NCBI GenBank assembly: GCA_002694985.1
Contig: NZNS01000010.1
Coordinates: 705,392-769,391 of the forward strand
Length of the DNA: 64,000 nucleotides
DNA from: Parvibaculum sp.
GTDB lineage: Bacteria > Pseudomonadota > Alphaproteobacteria > Parvibaculales > Parvibaculaceae
Direction: 5' to 3'
Shown: positions 43,058 through 51,035 of the stretch, in pieces
Position numbering within the stretch: the stretch's first letter is position 1
Layout of the letters: every line of letters starts with the position of its first letter
Made by a program: the position numbers and the translations under genes
Notes under the pieces: model-generated
Seen by the model: only the letters and a program-made list of their open reading frames with translations
Databases searched by the model: none
Told to the model about the DNA's origin: nothing

Positions 43058-43351
43058 TTAGTCGCCCTCAACCGCTTCCACGAGCGCCCTGTGCTTGCGC
43101 TGGCAGGTGCGGTAGGCATTGCCCGCCGCCACCAGCGCGCGCGTCAGGGCCGCCCCTGTGACGCTCTCAGGGGGCATCAGGTCGGGGCATGGGGAGGTGA
43201 GGTTCGGGGGCAGCGGCGCTCTCTCCGGTAAAAGCGGCGCGGATGAGGCGCAGCCCGTCAGCATCGGCGCAATCAGCGCGATAGACAGGGCGAGCCGTGA
43301 CCTCGGCCAGCGCCCCGGACAGCGCGGCCTCTCTCTTCTCGGCTTCCGCAT
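43058..43351 (-). CDS. Rz1-like outer-membrane spanin lipoprotein, overlapping Rz in another frame
   Basis: A 97-residue protein with a basic N-terminus, a hydrophobic stretch (LALSIALIAPM) and the lipobox LTGC, so it would be a lipoprotein with a proline-rich mature start (SSAPLLPERAPLPPN). This is the classic outer-membrane spanin type. Its first half lies inside the Rz-like gene in a different reading frame, and its end runs 109 bases beyond the Rz stop. Together they would fuse inner and outer membranes in the last lysis step. Confidence 0.82.
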   Translation of the reverse strand: MRKPRRERPRCPGRWPRSRLALSIALIAPMLTGCASSAPLLPERAPLPPNLTSPCPDLMPPESVTGAALTRALVAAGNAYRTCQRKHRALVEAVEGD

Positions 43352-43538
43352 TCTCCACCTCCAGTCCGGCGGCCGCGCCATGCGCCCGCACCCCTTCATC
43401 GTCCTTGCGTTTTTGCGAATCCCCGGCCTTCTCCGCTGCCGCCGCCTCGCATAGCGCGCCGCGCCAGTTCCAGGCGCTGCCGAAGCCCGCCGCGAAAAGG
43501 CCGGCCGCCAGCGCCAGAATGATCCATGGGTTCGGCAT
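43167..43538 (-). CDS. Rz-like inner-membrane spanin
   Basis: A 123-residue protein. An N-terminal membrane helix (WIILALAAGLFAAGFGSAW) is followed by a long charged coiled coil (residues about 30-85), as in Rz inner-membrane spanins. The C-terminus is proline-rich (APEPHLPMPRPDAP). The start overlaps the endolysin stop (TGATG), which decides the start at 43538. The embedded Rz1-like frame confirms the assignment. Confidence 0.82.
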   Translation of the reverse strand: MPNPWIILALAAGLFAAGFGSAWNWRGALCEAAAAEKAGDSQKRKDDEGVRAHGAAAGLEVENAEAEKREAALSGALAEVTARPVYRADCADADGLRLIRAAFTGESAAAPEPHLPMPRPDAP

Positions 43539-44002
43539 CACGGCAGCCCCTTCGTGTAACGGCCCTTGGCATAGGTCAGCACCTCGCGGCGGTGCCGGCC
43601 GGTGAGCGTCGCCGAAACGTGAACCCACCCGCTCGACGGGGTGACGCCGTCCCAGGCTTCGAGGATCAGCTGGTCGAAATCGAGATTGTCGCGCACGAAA
43701 CAGGCCAGCTCGACATTGGAGATCCCGCGCACCTCCACATCTACAGCTTCGCCCGTCATGTGCTGCGAATCCGCCGCGCCGCCCACTGCCCGGTTGAGCG
43801 CCGGGCAGCGATACCAGGACAACCCGCCATCGAAGACGATCGGGATCGCGTAATGCGCGCGGATGCGCTCCAGCACCGTCTCGGCGACGAAGCGCAGGCG
43901 CGGGATAATCGCTACCGGCGGCCTGTTATCGATGCCCTCCACACGCGCAGTGTTGGAGGCCATGGCCTCGGCCAGCGTGAAATGCCGCGTCAGCTGCATC
44001 AT
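43538..44002 (-). CDS. Endolysin: M15-family peptidase
   Basis: A 154-residue zinc peptidase of the M15 (Peptidase_M15_3) family that would cut peptidoglycan peptides. The zinc-binding pattern is visible: SQHMTGEAVDVEV near residues 79-91 (His and Asp) and WVHVS near residue 126 (His). There is no signal peptide, so it needs a holin to reach the wall. The start overlaps the stop of the upstream holin gene and the stop overlaps the Rz start; the cassette is translationally coupled throughout. Confidence 0.9.
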   Translation of the reverse strand: MMQLTRHFTLAEAMASNTARVEGIDNRPPVAIIPRLRFVAETVLERIRAHYAIPIVFDGGLSWYRCPALNRAVGGAADSQHMTGEAVDVEVRGISNVELACFVRDNLDFDQLILEAWDGVTPSSGWVHVSATLTGRHRREVLTYAKGRYTKGLP

Positions 44003-44328
44003 CCTTTTCTCCCCTGAAGGTAGCGGTTCAGGATCGCCTGGCAGCCATCCGGGCTGAGATAGGAGACGATCAGCACAAGCCCGCGCGCCCCGTCCCCATC
44101 GAGCCCGATGATCGCGGCGAGTCCCAGCCCGGCGATATAGCCGAACAGCACCCCTGAAAACTCCATGCCGAGCGCCGAGGGCTCGAAGAAGCGCCGCTCG
44201 CCCTTGTTCACCTGCCGCAAATGCCAGACGAGGCGGCCGAGTGCCGCAGCCGTCAGCGAATGGTTGAAGAGCGTCCAGATGACGCCGGTCAGCCCCGCCA
44301 CCGCCGTCTCGTCATGCTTGATCATCAT
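43999..44328 (-). CDS. Holin-like membrane protein B (LydA type)
   Basis: A 109-residue protein with two or three hydrophobic segments. The motif ALGRLVWHLRQVNKGERRFF near residue 30 closely matches AIAGRLAWHTRLVQKGERNF in the other holin of this cassette (44968-45336), so the two are paralogues. The family (phage holin, LydA/superfamily III-like) forms membrane lesions that free the endolysin. The ATG at 44328 overlaps the stop of the preceding microprotein (ATGA); an in-frame extension to 44490 overlaps other genes. Confidence 0.75.
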   Translation of the reverse strand: MMIKHDETAVAGLTGVIWTLFNHSLTAAALGRLVWHLRQVNKGERRFFEPSALGMEFSGVLFGYIAGLGLAAIIGLDGDGARGLVLIVSYLSPDGCQAILNRYLQGRKG

Positions 44329-44453
44329 TTGCCGCCCCCGATCAGGTTCACCAGCCAGAAAAGAATGAGCAGCGCAGCCAGGATGCCCGCAACAAAAAGC
44401 GCCAATGCGGCATACCCTTTCCAACCCGCGAGCGCGGAGACAAACTTGCTCAT
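44325..44453 (-). CDS. 42-residue single-span membrane microprotein
   Basis: A short frame encodes MSKFVSALAGWKGYAALALF, then VAGILAALLILFWLVNLIGG and GK. It has one membrane helix (about residues 14-38) with a positive N-terminal side. Its start overlaps the DUF5675 gene stop and its stop overlaps the holin B start (both ATGA), which is strong evidence that it is real. It may be a pinholin-like or antiholin component. Confidence 0.75.
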   Translation of the reverse strand: MSKFVSALAGWKGYAALALFVAGILAALLILFWLVNLIGGGK

Positions 44454-44965
44454 GCTGCTTGCCCTTTCCGGCCGCGACCGTCGAGGTCAATGATTGAGAG
44501 CGTGACGATTTCGCAGGGGATCGCCTCCCCGATCATCGGATAGACGCGGCGATAAGCTGCTGTCGAGTTTGTGACCATGTAGTGGCCACCCCCGTCGCGC
44601 GCCCAGCCCGTGCCGAGCAGCAGGCAACCCGCTGTGTCGCCTTGCGTATTGCCGATATGGATCAGGATCTCGGTGAAACCCGGCACATCAAGGAGCTGGA
44701 TCATACCCTTGTGAAAAGCCCGCCCGAACTTCGCCTGATAAGGCGCGTCAAACCGGCTACTGCCGATCGGCTTCAAGCCAAGCCGGTAGGGCTTGCCGGG
44801 TCCGGTTGCCGGGATGCGCGTCTCGCCCGGCACCTTTTGCTTCCGGAATTCGTCCTCGCAGACGTAACAGAGGAAGGCACGGCCGCCGCCGAAGACGTCC
44901 TCAAGATAGAGCTTGCCGAGCGTCGACTCCTCGTCGCTCGCGATCCGTTCAAGAATGAGCTTCAT
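44450..44965 (-). CDS. DUF5675 family protein in the lysis cassette
   Basis: A 171-residue protein of the DUF5675 family, recognised from its start (MKLILERIASDEESTLGKLY) and the strands KVPGETRIPATGPGKPY, PGFTEILIHIGN and TAGCLLLGTGWA. These proteins are found in phages and prophages. The LxxH...G...C/G pattern recalls L,D-transpeptidase-like folds, so action on peptidoglycan is plausible but not proven. The start at 44965 begins the conserved domain; the extension to 45004 overlaps holin A. It sits between the two holin genes. Confidence 0.75.
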   Translation of the reverse strand: MKLILERIASDEESTLGKLYLEDVFGGGRAFLCYVCEDEFRKQKVPGETRIPATGPGKPYRLGLKPIGSSRFDAPYQAKFGRAFHKGMIQLLDVPGFTEILIHIGNTQGDTAGCLLLGTGWARDGGGHYMVTNSTAAYRRVYPMIGEAIPCEIVTLSIIDLDGRGRKGQAA

Positions 44966-44967
44966 GC

Positions 44968-45336
44968 CTAACCCCTTGAGCCCCTTGTGCTCCACCAGTT
45001 CCACACGGCGACCAGCCCGGCCTGAATGCCGCCCGGTCCGAAATAGGCGATCACGGCCGCAATGCCCGGCGCGATAGCGGCCGCAACTTCGTCCGGGAGA
45101 TTGAGGAAGGCGCCAACGCCTGCAATCGCCGATTGCGCGACATAAAAAAGAAAGAGAACGGTGATGCCCTCGAACACCATTTCCTTGCCGAAGAAATTGC
45201 GCTCGCCCTTCTGAACAAGCCGCGTATGCCAGGCGAGCCGACCGGCAATCGCGGCCGTGACGAGCGATGCGAATATCGCATTCACGGTGTCGCTCAGCAG
45301 GCGCAAGGCCTCCGCCACAAAGCCCCAGAAATTCAT
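44968..45336 (-). CDS. Holin-like membrane protein A (LydA type)
   Basis: A 122-residue protein with three hydrophobic stretches (about residues 20-38, 60-80 and 85-108). The motif GRLAWHTRLVQKGERNFF is shared with holin B. The ATG at 45336 overlaps the stop of the 31-residue microprotein (ATGA), and the gene ends two bases before the start of the DUF5675 gene. It is a second member of the same holin family within 650 bases; one may act as holin and the other as antiholin. Confidence 0.75.
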   Translation of the reverse strand: MNFWGFVAEALRLLSDTVNAIFASLVTAAIAGRLAWHTRLVQKGERNFFGKEMVFEGITVLFLFYVAQSAIAGVGAFLNLPDEVAAAIAPGIAAVIAYFGPGGIQAGLVAVWNWWSTRGSRG

Positions 45337-45428
45337 ATCGCCCCCAGCAATTTCAGAATGACCCCGACAAGAATGACCCCGACCACGACGACGTGAATCG
45401 TCCGGTCCGTCCACTTTTCTCGGTTCAT
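45333..45428 (-). CDS. 31-residue membrane microprotein
   Basis: A short frame encodes MNREKWTDRTIHVVVVGVIL then VGVILKLLGAI. It has one hydrophobic helix. GGAGG lies five bases before the ATG, and the stop overlaps the holin A start (ATGA). These two facts support it as the first gene of the lysis cassette. The function is unknown; a lysis-timing peptide is possible. Confidence 0.65.
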   Translation of the reverse strand: MNREKWTDRTIHVVVVGVILVGVILKLLGAI

Positions 45429-45448
45429 GGAACCTCCAGGCCTGCCAA

Positions 45449-45479
45449 GCATCGCCGCGAGCACAGCCCGCGGCGATGC
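45449..45479. promoter_or_regulatory. Strong hairpin upstream of the lysis cassette
   Basis: GCATCGCCGCG and CGCGGCGATGC form a perfect 11-bp stem with a 9-nt loop. No T-run follows on either strand. It lies about 20 bases before the ribosome site of the first lysis gene, in a 194-base gap without genes. It could attenuate or protect the lysis message. Confidence 0.55.
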
Positions 45480-45622
45480 AAATGAAAGCCCCCGGATTTT
45501 CAGGAAGCGGCGCACACCGTGCGTCTCACGCAAGATTGCGCGCAGCAGCGAGGTTCGGAGCGCCGCCCCCCCCCGCACCGGGCACCCCACAAAGGTCCGC
45601 GGCCGAACGGCAAGCGGGCGCT

Positions 45623-46144
45623 TTAGCTCCCGCCCACAAAAGCGCCGACGCGCAGGTCGTATTTCCAACTACCCGCGTTCCATTGCATTCCGCAGGGCCA
45701 CCCGCGAAGCGGACTGCTACCGGCCTGACACCCGTGAACAAACCATTCTTCTCGCAGAATGATGCGGCCGCCTAGAATCAGCGGCGTCAGCGTATGCACC
45801 GCCGCCGCGATGCGTGGATAGACGGGATAGCCGCCGTAAAACTCGGCGGTATTGCGCCACCACGCAGCGCCCAGCTGGACGGTTCCGCTGAAGTCCTGCC
45901 GTGAGCCGTCACCCACCGTGATCCAGCCCAAAATCCGCTCCGCCCCGAGCGGCGCGGCGCCGATATCGTGATCTTGCCTGTGCATGACATCGACGCCGCT
46001 CGCAGGCGCGGGATGGACCTCGCTCGTAAATGTGCCGTCGAACATCGCGAGGACAGCGACTTTTGCACGATGGGTGTCGAAGACCGCCTCTCCGTCAGCA
46101 TCGCGCAGCAGGATGCGCTCGGGCGTAATGATGCTCTCGATCAC
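45623..46144 (-). CDS. Phage protein of unknown function after the tail tip genes
   Basis: A 173-residue protein starting with GTG at 46144 (MIESIITPERILLRDADGEA). It is beta-rich with a hydrophobic stretch near the middle (IAAAVHTLTPLILGGRIILR) and two cysteines near the end. The start overlaps the upstream gene's stop by GTGA. Position after tip protein J and another unknown suggests a distal tail or baseplate decoration. No family is recognised. Confidence 0.65.
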   Translation of the reverse strand: MIESIITPERILLRDADGEAVFDTHRAKVAVLAMFDGTFTSEVHPAPASGVDVMHRQDHDIGAAPLGAERILGWITVGDGSRQDFSGTVQLGAAWWRNTAEFYGGYPVYPRIAAAVHTLTPLILGGRIILREEWFVHGCQAGSSPLRGWPCGMQWNAGSWKYDLRVGAFVGGS

Positions 46145-46956
46145 AGGTCGACCTCCGCTCCGTTAACGTGATGGTCACCCTCCGGCGGCGGCGCGGGCCA
46201 GCCCCCCCACGACGTTGCATTGGTCCATGCAGAGCAGGTTGATGGAATAATGAAGTCCGTCTCCCCGTCCGACCCATCGGTGAGGCCGTTCTCCCTGAGC
46301 AGAAGTGTCTGCGTTCCACCGAGAAGGCGCAGCTCGCCCGCGCCTTCCGCCTGCGAGAGAAACCGATACTCAGACGACACTTTTCCGATTTGTTCGCCGT
46401 CGATTTCTTCTGGATCGAGATAGACCATGTAGTCGCTGCCGCTGCGAACCTGGAACGCTTCATTGAGCAGCCAGACCTCCCAGTGGAGAAGCATTGCAGG
46501 CGCATAGCCGCCACGGATGCGCAACATCACATTTGTGTCGTCAACAGCCAGCGAGCACATACGCCAGTTTGTTTTTGTATGATCGCCGCCGGGGAGAGGC
46601 GTGACGCTGCCCGCCAGCGGTTGTTTGTACCCGCCTGTCTCCAGCGTGCCAATAACGAGAGGCGGCGGGTCCATTTCATGCGCAAAGAGCACATCCGATC
46701 TGTCGATTAGTGTCTCAGAGCCTGTTGCCCCAACAGTAATTGGAGACCGTCCTGCGTCCCTGCTGCTGACCTTCCGGACGAAGCGCGGATAGTCGAAGTC
46801 GGAATGGAAGCGCACATCACCGAGATTGTTGAGCGGATCGATCGCCGGTGCGAAATCCGTCGCGGTCGCGCCGCGCCATTGCGCGATCGTCCCTTTGCGG
46901 ATGCCTTCAACGGGCAGGTCGGCGGCCCCGGCGGAGAGGAAAAAGTCCCAGCTCAT
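46141..46956 (-). CDS. Phage protein of unknown function next to tip protein
   Basis: A 271-residue protein with no signal peptide. It is rich in beta-strand and aspartate motifs, e.g. RMCSLAVDDTNVMLRIRGGY and LRLLGGTQTLLLREN. Its start overlaps the tip protein stop and its stop overlaps the next gene, so it belongs to the tail operon. Phages of this group often carry host-specificity or fibre-associated proteins here, but I recognise no named family. Confidence 0.65.
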   Translation of the reverse strand: MSWDFFLSAGAADLPVEGIRKGTIAQWRGATATDFAPAIDPLNNLGDVRFHSDFDYPRFVRKVSSRDAGRSPITVGATGSETLIDRSDVLFAHEMDPPPLVIGTLETGGYKQPLAGSVTPLPGGDHTKTNWRMCSLAVDDTNVMLRIRGGYAPAMLLHWEVWLLNEAFQVRSGSDYMVYLDPEEIDGEQIGKVSSEYRFLSQAEGAGELRLLGGTQTLLLRENGLTDGSDGETDFIIPSTCSAWTNATSWGGWPAPPPEGDHHVNGAEVDL

Positions 46957-49900
46957 GGCCCCGGCTTCCGCATCAAAATGTACGGCGCCTGCGTGTCGAT
47001 GACGAGTTTCGCGTCGTCGAGCGTTTCCCCCTCTCCCAGTGGGCTCGCAAGGCTGAGCGCGAACAGCGTACCGGCTTCGATCAGCGCCGCGTAAATATTT
47101 TCGGCGGTGACGGTATTGGCGACCAGATCGTTCACCTTCACCACGCCTTCCTCAACCACGAAGGCCGGGAAGGGATCGCCGTCATTAACCGAAGGATGGG
47201 CGATCTGGAACCTGTCGACCAGCCAGCCCGCCGTGACCGTCTCACCCGTCTCGCCTTCCTGCACGATCGCAACACCCGCGATGCGGCCATTGGCGTCGAG
47301 GCGGACCACCCACTCCCCCTCCAGCGCCTCGGCATTCGCAAGTGCCTCGACCACCGCTGCCGAGAAATTCGCTGAGGTCAATTTCTGCGGCGTGACCGAA
47401 ATCTCGCTCGACCAGTTGAGACCCGCCTCGCCAAAGACGTTGTAAGCGGCAACGCGGATATAGGTCGGCGAGGCGATCAGCGGCACGAGGAGGCGGGTCA
47501 CCGCAGGCTCGTGCCGCACGGTGAAGACGGTGTCGTCCAGCGCCTCCCCGTCTGCAGGGTCGAAGCCGGACGAAGCGGAATATCGGGCCAGCACGCCTCG
47601 CAATCCCTCTTCCGTGCCGCCATTCGCCCTTGGCAGCGCAAAATCAAGCATGACCTGCTCGGCGAGCGGGTGTGGCGACAGCCCGGTAACTTCGCCGGGT
47701 GCGGCCTCCGTCACCGTCAGATCACGGAAGGCTTCCTTGCGGTCCCGGCCGCCCGGCCCGATGACCGTGCAGGCGATCCAGACTGTTGTCGGGCGCACAT
47801 CGATTTCGCCGCTTGTTCCTTCGCCGCCTTCCTTGATCGCCGTCCAGGTGATGTGATCGTAGGAAAGCGACCAGAGATAGTCCGTCGCGCTGGCGGCCGG
47901 GCGCGCGCTATAGGCAAGGCGCGGCGCATAGACCGTGCCGATATTCTGGGAGACGACGATCGGTTGCAGGACAGGCCTTGCCGGAATGGAGGGCGGGGCC
48001 GGATTGTCGTTCGCGGCGGGCGGTTCGCCCTCGTCCGCCGTGTAGACGCGAGGGTCGTCATTGTTGAAGGCCAGCGTGACCCGCTCGCCGGCGGCGGGCG
48101 CCGAAGTCACGACAAGACAAGCCAACGGGCCGTCCGCCTGATCAGCGTCGCCGCCCGCCTCGCCAACTACTGCAACCGTGCGCTCGCGGGTCTCGTCCAT
48201 GACGACGAAGCTCGCCGGGCTGCCGAGCGAGGCAATATCGTCCTCGTGCAGCACGAGCTGCTTTGGCGACGGCCCGGCCTCGACGCGGCACGGTCCCCAC
48301 GGTTTACCCTTGCGATTGCGCAGGGTGATCCAGTTCTGCCCCTCGCCGAGCCTGACCTTGTCCTCGACGCGGAGGAGCCGCGAGTTCGCTGTGTAAGAGA
48401 CAACTTCGACGGAGGCGCCCCACTCCGGCAGCGGATGAGAGATCAGCACTTTCTTGCCGCGCGACAAGAGCCGGCCTTCGAGGCCGCTTGCAAGATAGGG
48501 GAAGGTGCGGCGATATCGGTTGCAGGCGGCGAGATACATGCCATAGCGCCAGGCGCGCGCGCGATCGGTGACCCCGAAGAGCGATATGCGTGCCGGGTTC
48601 TCGGCGGTCGAGCCCGGCAGATTTGCCAGCACCTCATCCGGACCCCAGATATCCTCGTTCCAGAATTCCACAATGACAGCATCGGGTGTATCGGGATCGG
48701 CAAACACATAGTCGATACCGAAGCTGCCCGCCGCGATGTTCTCCGGCGAAAAGACGGCGCTTGTGACGCTGCGCGGTTCGTCGCGCTGCACCGTCAGCAC
48801 GTCGCCCGCCATCTGCGGCTCCGCGCGGCCGGCGCGCAATACATCCTGAAGCGCTGCCCAGCAGCTCGTTTTCGTGTCGAAGACGCCATCGAATGTATCG
48901 CCTCGCGCTTCCCAGGTCGCCTCCAGCGATGCCAGCTTGTCGAGATCGATACAAGCATCCGGCAGCCCACCGCCATATTCGCCGTTACGCGCGATATCGG
49001 CCGCCGCCGCGAAGATGCTGCGCGTTTCCTGCGGTCCGCTCCATTGCGGTTCACCCGCTTCGTCGCGGCCCTGATAGACCGGCAGCTTCGCCGTCTGCAA
49101 CACGCGGAAGAGGCGCGAGGACAGGCCCGAAAGCTGGCCGCTCGCCCGCATCCGCACGGCGATGCGGGTACAATCCAGCGAGCCGGTCTCGCCCGTCAGA
49201 TAGGCGCGCAGCCCCGTCCAGCTCACGGCATCGCGTGCCTTGTCGTCGGTAACGGCGGCGGCATCGTTCACACGCTGGACGCGCACCTCGTAGCGGCCGC
49301 TCGCAACCGGAAACCGCTCCGAGAGCCGCTGCGGTGTGAGGGTCGAGAAGACGTAGTCGGTTTCCTTCAGCAGTTCCCAGTCACCAGCCGGATCGCCCGC
49401 ATCGTCGATCTCCCGCACCTCAAGACGGAGCCGGGTCGTGACGGACACGAGTCCCCCTGAATCCGTGTAACGCCCTGCGCCCTGCTGCCACTCGAAATCG
49501 AAAGCCAGAAACTTCGCTTCGGTCCCGGCCGGATTACAAACAAAAGGGCCGGACCAGCCCGCCCCGTCCTCATTCGTTCCCGGAAGGGCAATACCATTGA
49601 CTTCTGCCGCCGCGATGACGCCGGTCGGGAACAGCGTCACCGGCTGGCCAGGTGCGAGGAACTCCAGCGTCACATCATCGAAATTGCCGGTATCGCCATC
49701 CGTTTCCGTCCAGAGATCGGTTTCCGCGAGGCGCACGGCGTGCGTCGCGTAAGCGCCGAGCCCGCAATTCAACACCTGATAGAGATACTGGTCGTTACCG
49801 GCATATTCGGCATAAGGAGCAGTATCGAGATCCGGCACAATCAGATGCCGTCCATACTGGCGCGGGCGCACCTGGTTCAGGCGCGCGCGGTTTTGCGAGG

Positions 49901-50429
49901 TGCCGAGATTGTAGGTTGGCGATGCGGTTTCTCCGCCACGGAAACCCATTCCGCCTGATGCCTCCGGCGGCATGAGCGCATTGAGCAGGTAACCGGACGC
50001 CACTTGCACCGCAAGAACGCCGCCGGCAAGCGCGACGCCTGTCAGGCCGAGACCAGCCGGGCCAAGGAAGGAAGTGGCCGCGACGACGATCGCGATGTTG
50101 AGAACGGTGCGAAAAATATTCTTGCTGCCTTCACCGCCAGCAGGCTGCTCGGCAAAGGCGATGGTGTCGCCGCGGCGAATACGCCGCGACCAGCCCCGGT
50201 TCTTGCGGAGCACCGGCTCGCCATTCACGACGGCAATCACCGGCCCGCGAAAGCGCTGCCGGGCAGCAAGAGTGCGGATCGTATCGGCCCGCCGCACCTC
50301 CAGCGCTTCGACCGACTCAAGCGCAAAAGGCGTGCGAATGCGCATAGCACGGGCCGGTGCACGGCGTGCGCGGCGCGGCCTCACTGCCTGCGAAGCCGCA
50401 CGGGCAGTACTGTCAAAGCGATACTTCAT
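46953..50429 (-). CDS. Tail tip / host-specificity protein (lambda J-like)
   Basis: A 1158-residue tail tip protein. The basic N-terminus (about 1-35) precedes a short domain with PVIAVVNGEPVLRKNRGWSR and two hydrophobic segments (residues about 110-150). The central tip-attachment core (about 180-800) includes RPRQYGRHLIVPDLDTAPYA and the later FADPDTPDAVIVEFWNEDIW. Fibronectin-like domains (about 830-1010) and a C-terminal receptor-contact part follow. Its place after the NlpC/P60 gene matches the lambda order K-J. It determines which host is bound. The start ATG overlaps the stop of a 27-residue frame. Confidence 0.9.
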   Translation of the reverse strand: MKYRFDSTARAASQAVRPRRARRAPARAMRIRTPFALESVEALEVRRADTIRTLAARQRFRGPVIAVVNGEPVLRKNRGWSRRIRRGDTIAFAEQPAGGEGSKNIFRTVLNIAIVVAATSFLGPAGLGLTGVALAGGVLAVQVASGYLLNALMPPEASGGMGFRGGETASPTYNLGTSQNRARLNQVRPRQYGRHLIVPDLDTAPYAEYAGNDQYLYQVLNCGLGAYATHAVRLAETDLWTETDGDTGNFDDVTLEFLAPGQPVTLFPTGVIAAAEVNGIALPGTNEDGAGWSGPFVCNPAGTEAKFLAFDFEWQQGAGRYTDSGGLVSVTTRLRLEVREIDDAGDPAGDWELLKETDYVFSTLTPQRLSERFPVASGRYEVRVQRVNDAAAVTDDKARDAVSWTGLRAYLTGETGSLDCTRIAVRMRASGQLSGLSSRLFRVLQTAKLPVYQGRDEAGEPQWSGPQETRSIFAAAADIARNGEYGGGLPDACIDLDKLASLEATWEARGDTFDGVFDTKTSCWAALQDVLRAGRAEPQMAGDVLTVQRDEPRSVTSAVFSPENIAAGSFGIDYVFADPDTPDAVIVEFWNEDIWGPDEVLANLPGSTAENPARISLFGVTDRARAWRYGMYLAACNRYRRTFPYLASGLEGRLLSRGKKVLISHPLPEWGASVEVVSYTANSRLLRVEDKVRLGEGQNWITLRNRKGKPWGPCRVEAGPSPKQLVLHEDDIASLGSPASFVVMDETRERTVAVVGEAGGDADQADGPLACLVVTSAPAAGERVTLAFNNDDPRVYTADEGEPPAANDNPAPPSIPARPVLQPIVVSQNIGTVYAPRLAYSARPAASATDYLWSLSYDHITWTAIKEGGEGTSGEIDVRPTTVWIACTVIGPGGRDRKEAFRDLTVTEAAPGEVTGLSPHPLAEQVMLDFALPRANGGTEEGLRGVLARYSASSGFDPADGEALDDTVFTVRHEPAVTRLLVPLIASPTYIRVAAYNVFGEAGLNWSSEISVTPQKLTSANFSAAVVEALANAEALEGEWVVRLDANGRIAGVAIVQEGETGETVTAGWLVDRFQIAHPSVNDGDPFPAFVVEEGVVKVNDLVANTVTAENIYAALIEAGTLFALSLASPLGEGETLDDAKLVIDTQAPYILMRKPGP

Positions 50430-50509
50430 GAGGCCTCATTCACAAGCAAGGTCACGAGCGGCCAAGTGAGGTCCGGAGCGAGATTCCCGGACCGAACGCG
50501 CTCATACAT
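50426..50509 (-). CDS. Possible 27-residue tail operon microprotein
   Basis: A short frame, MYERVRSGNLAPDLTWPLVT then LLVNEAS, bridges the gap between the NlpC/P60 gene and the tip gene. It overlaps the end of the former by eight bases and the start of the latter by ATGA, the linkage used all along this operon. The WPLVTLLVNEA segment is amphipathic. It could be a real microprotein or a translational bridge. Confidence 0.45.
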   Translation of the reverse strand: MYERVRSGNLAPDLTWPLVTLLVNEAS

Positions 50510-51035
50510 CCGCGACCGCGCGCCATTCAAAGAACCGCAGATGCGTGTAGCCGGTCAGGCGAAGGGCCTGACGGTCATCGACAGAGAAGCCGCCATGCTC
50601 CGCCATATGTGCGACGACACCCCGATCCAGATCCAGCCAGACACCACAATGATGCGGCGCATCCTTGTGCGACATGAGAACGCCGTCCCCATGTCGTGGT
50701 TCTTCGCCGCGTTCGCGCGAGCGCCATTGCAGGATTGCCGGCTCAAACGTTGCGAAGGCTTCGGCCAGCGCCGCGCGCGGGACGCCCTCGGCAATCCTGA
50801 CCATTGCCACGTCGCGACCGAAAAGATGCTTCTGCAAAAGAACCATGCTTGACCAGCAATCGAATGCGTCGGGTCCGCATGCGCCGAGACGCCAGCGCAG
50901 CCGCCTTAGCATGAGGCTGTCGCAGAGCGCGGCCGCGTCCGCCTTCGGATTGCCCGTCAGCGCGGGCAAGCTTACGGGCATGACGATCTCAGGCACGGCC
51001 GGCCGAGGGGTTGTCGCTTGCATTGTAAAAGGCAC
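50502..51035 (-). CDS. NlpC/P60-like tail peptidase (lambda K-like)
   Basis: A 177-residue protein. The catalytic cysteine context is GPDAFDCWSSMVLLQKHLFG near residue 60, and the histidine is in KDAPHHCGVWLD near residue 125, as in NlpC/P60 cell-wall peptidases of phage tails. It probably opens peptidoglycan during DNA entry or helps tail-tip assembly. GTG at 51035 is preferred because GAGGAG lies nine bases before it. It overlaps the end of the DUF1833 gene by 47 bases in another frame. Confidence 0.82.
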   Translation of the reverse strand: MPFTMQATTPRPAVPEIVMPVSLPALTGNPKADAAALCDSLMLRRLRWRLGACGPDAFDCWSSMVLLQKHLFGRDVAMVRIAEGVPRAALAEAFATFEPAILQWRSRERGEEPRHGDGVLMSHKDAPHHCGVWLDLDRGVVAHMAEHGGFSVDDRQALRLTGYTHLRFFEWRAVADV

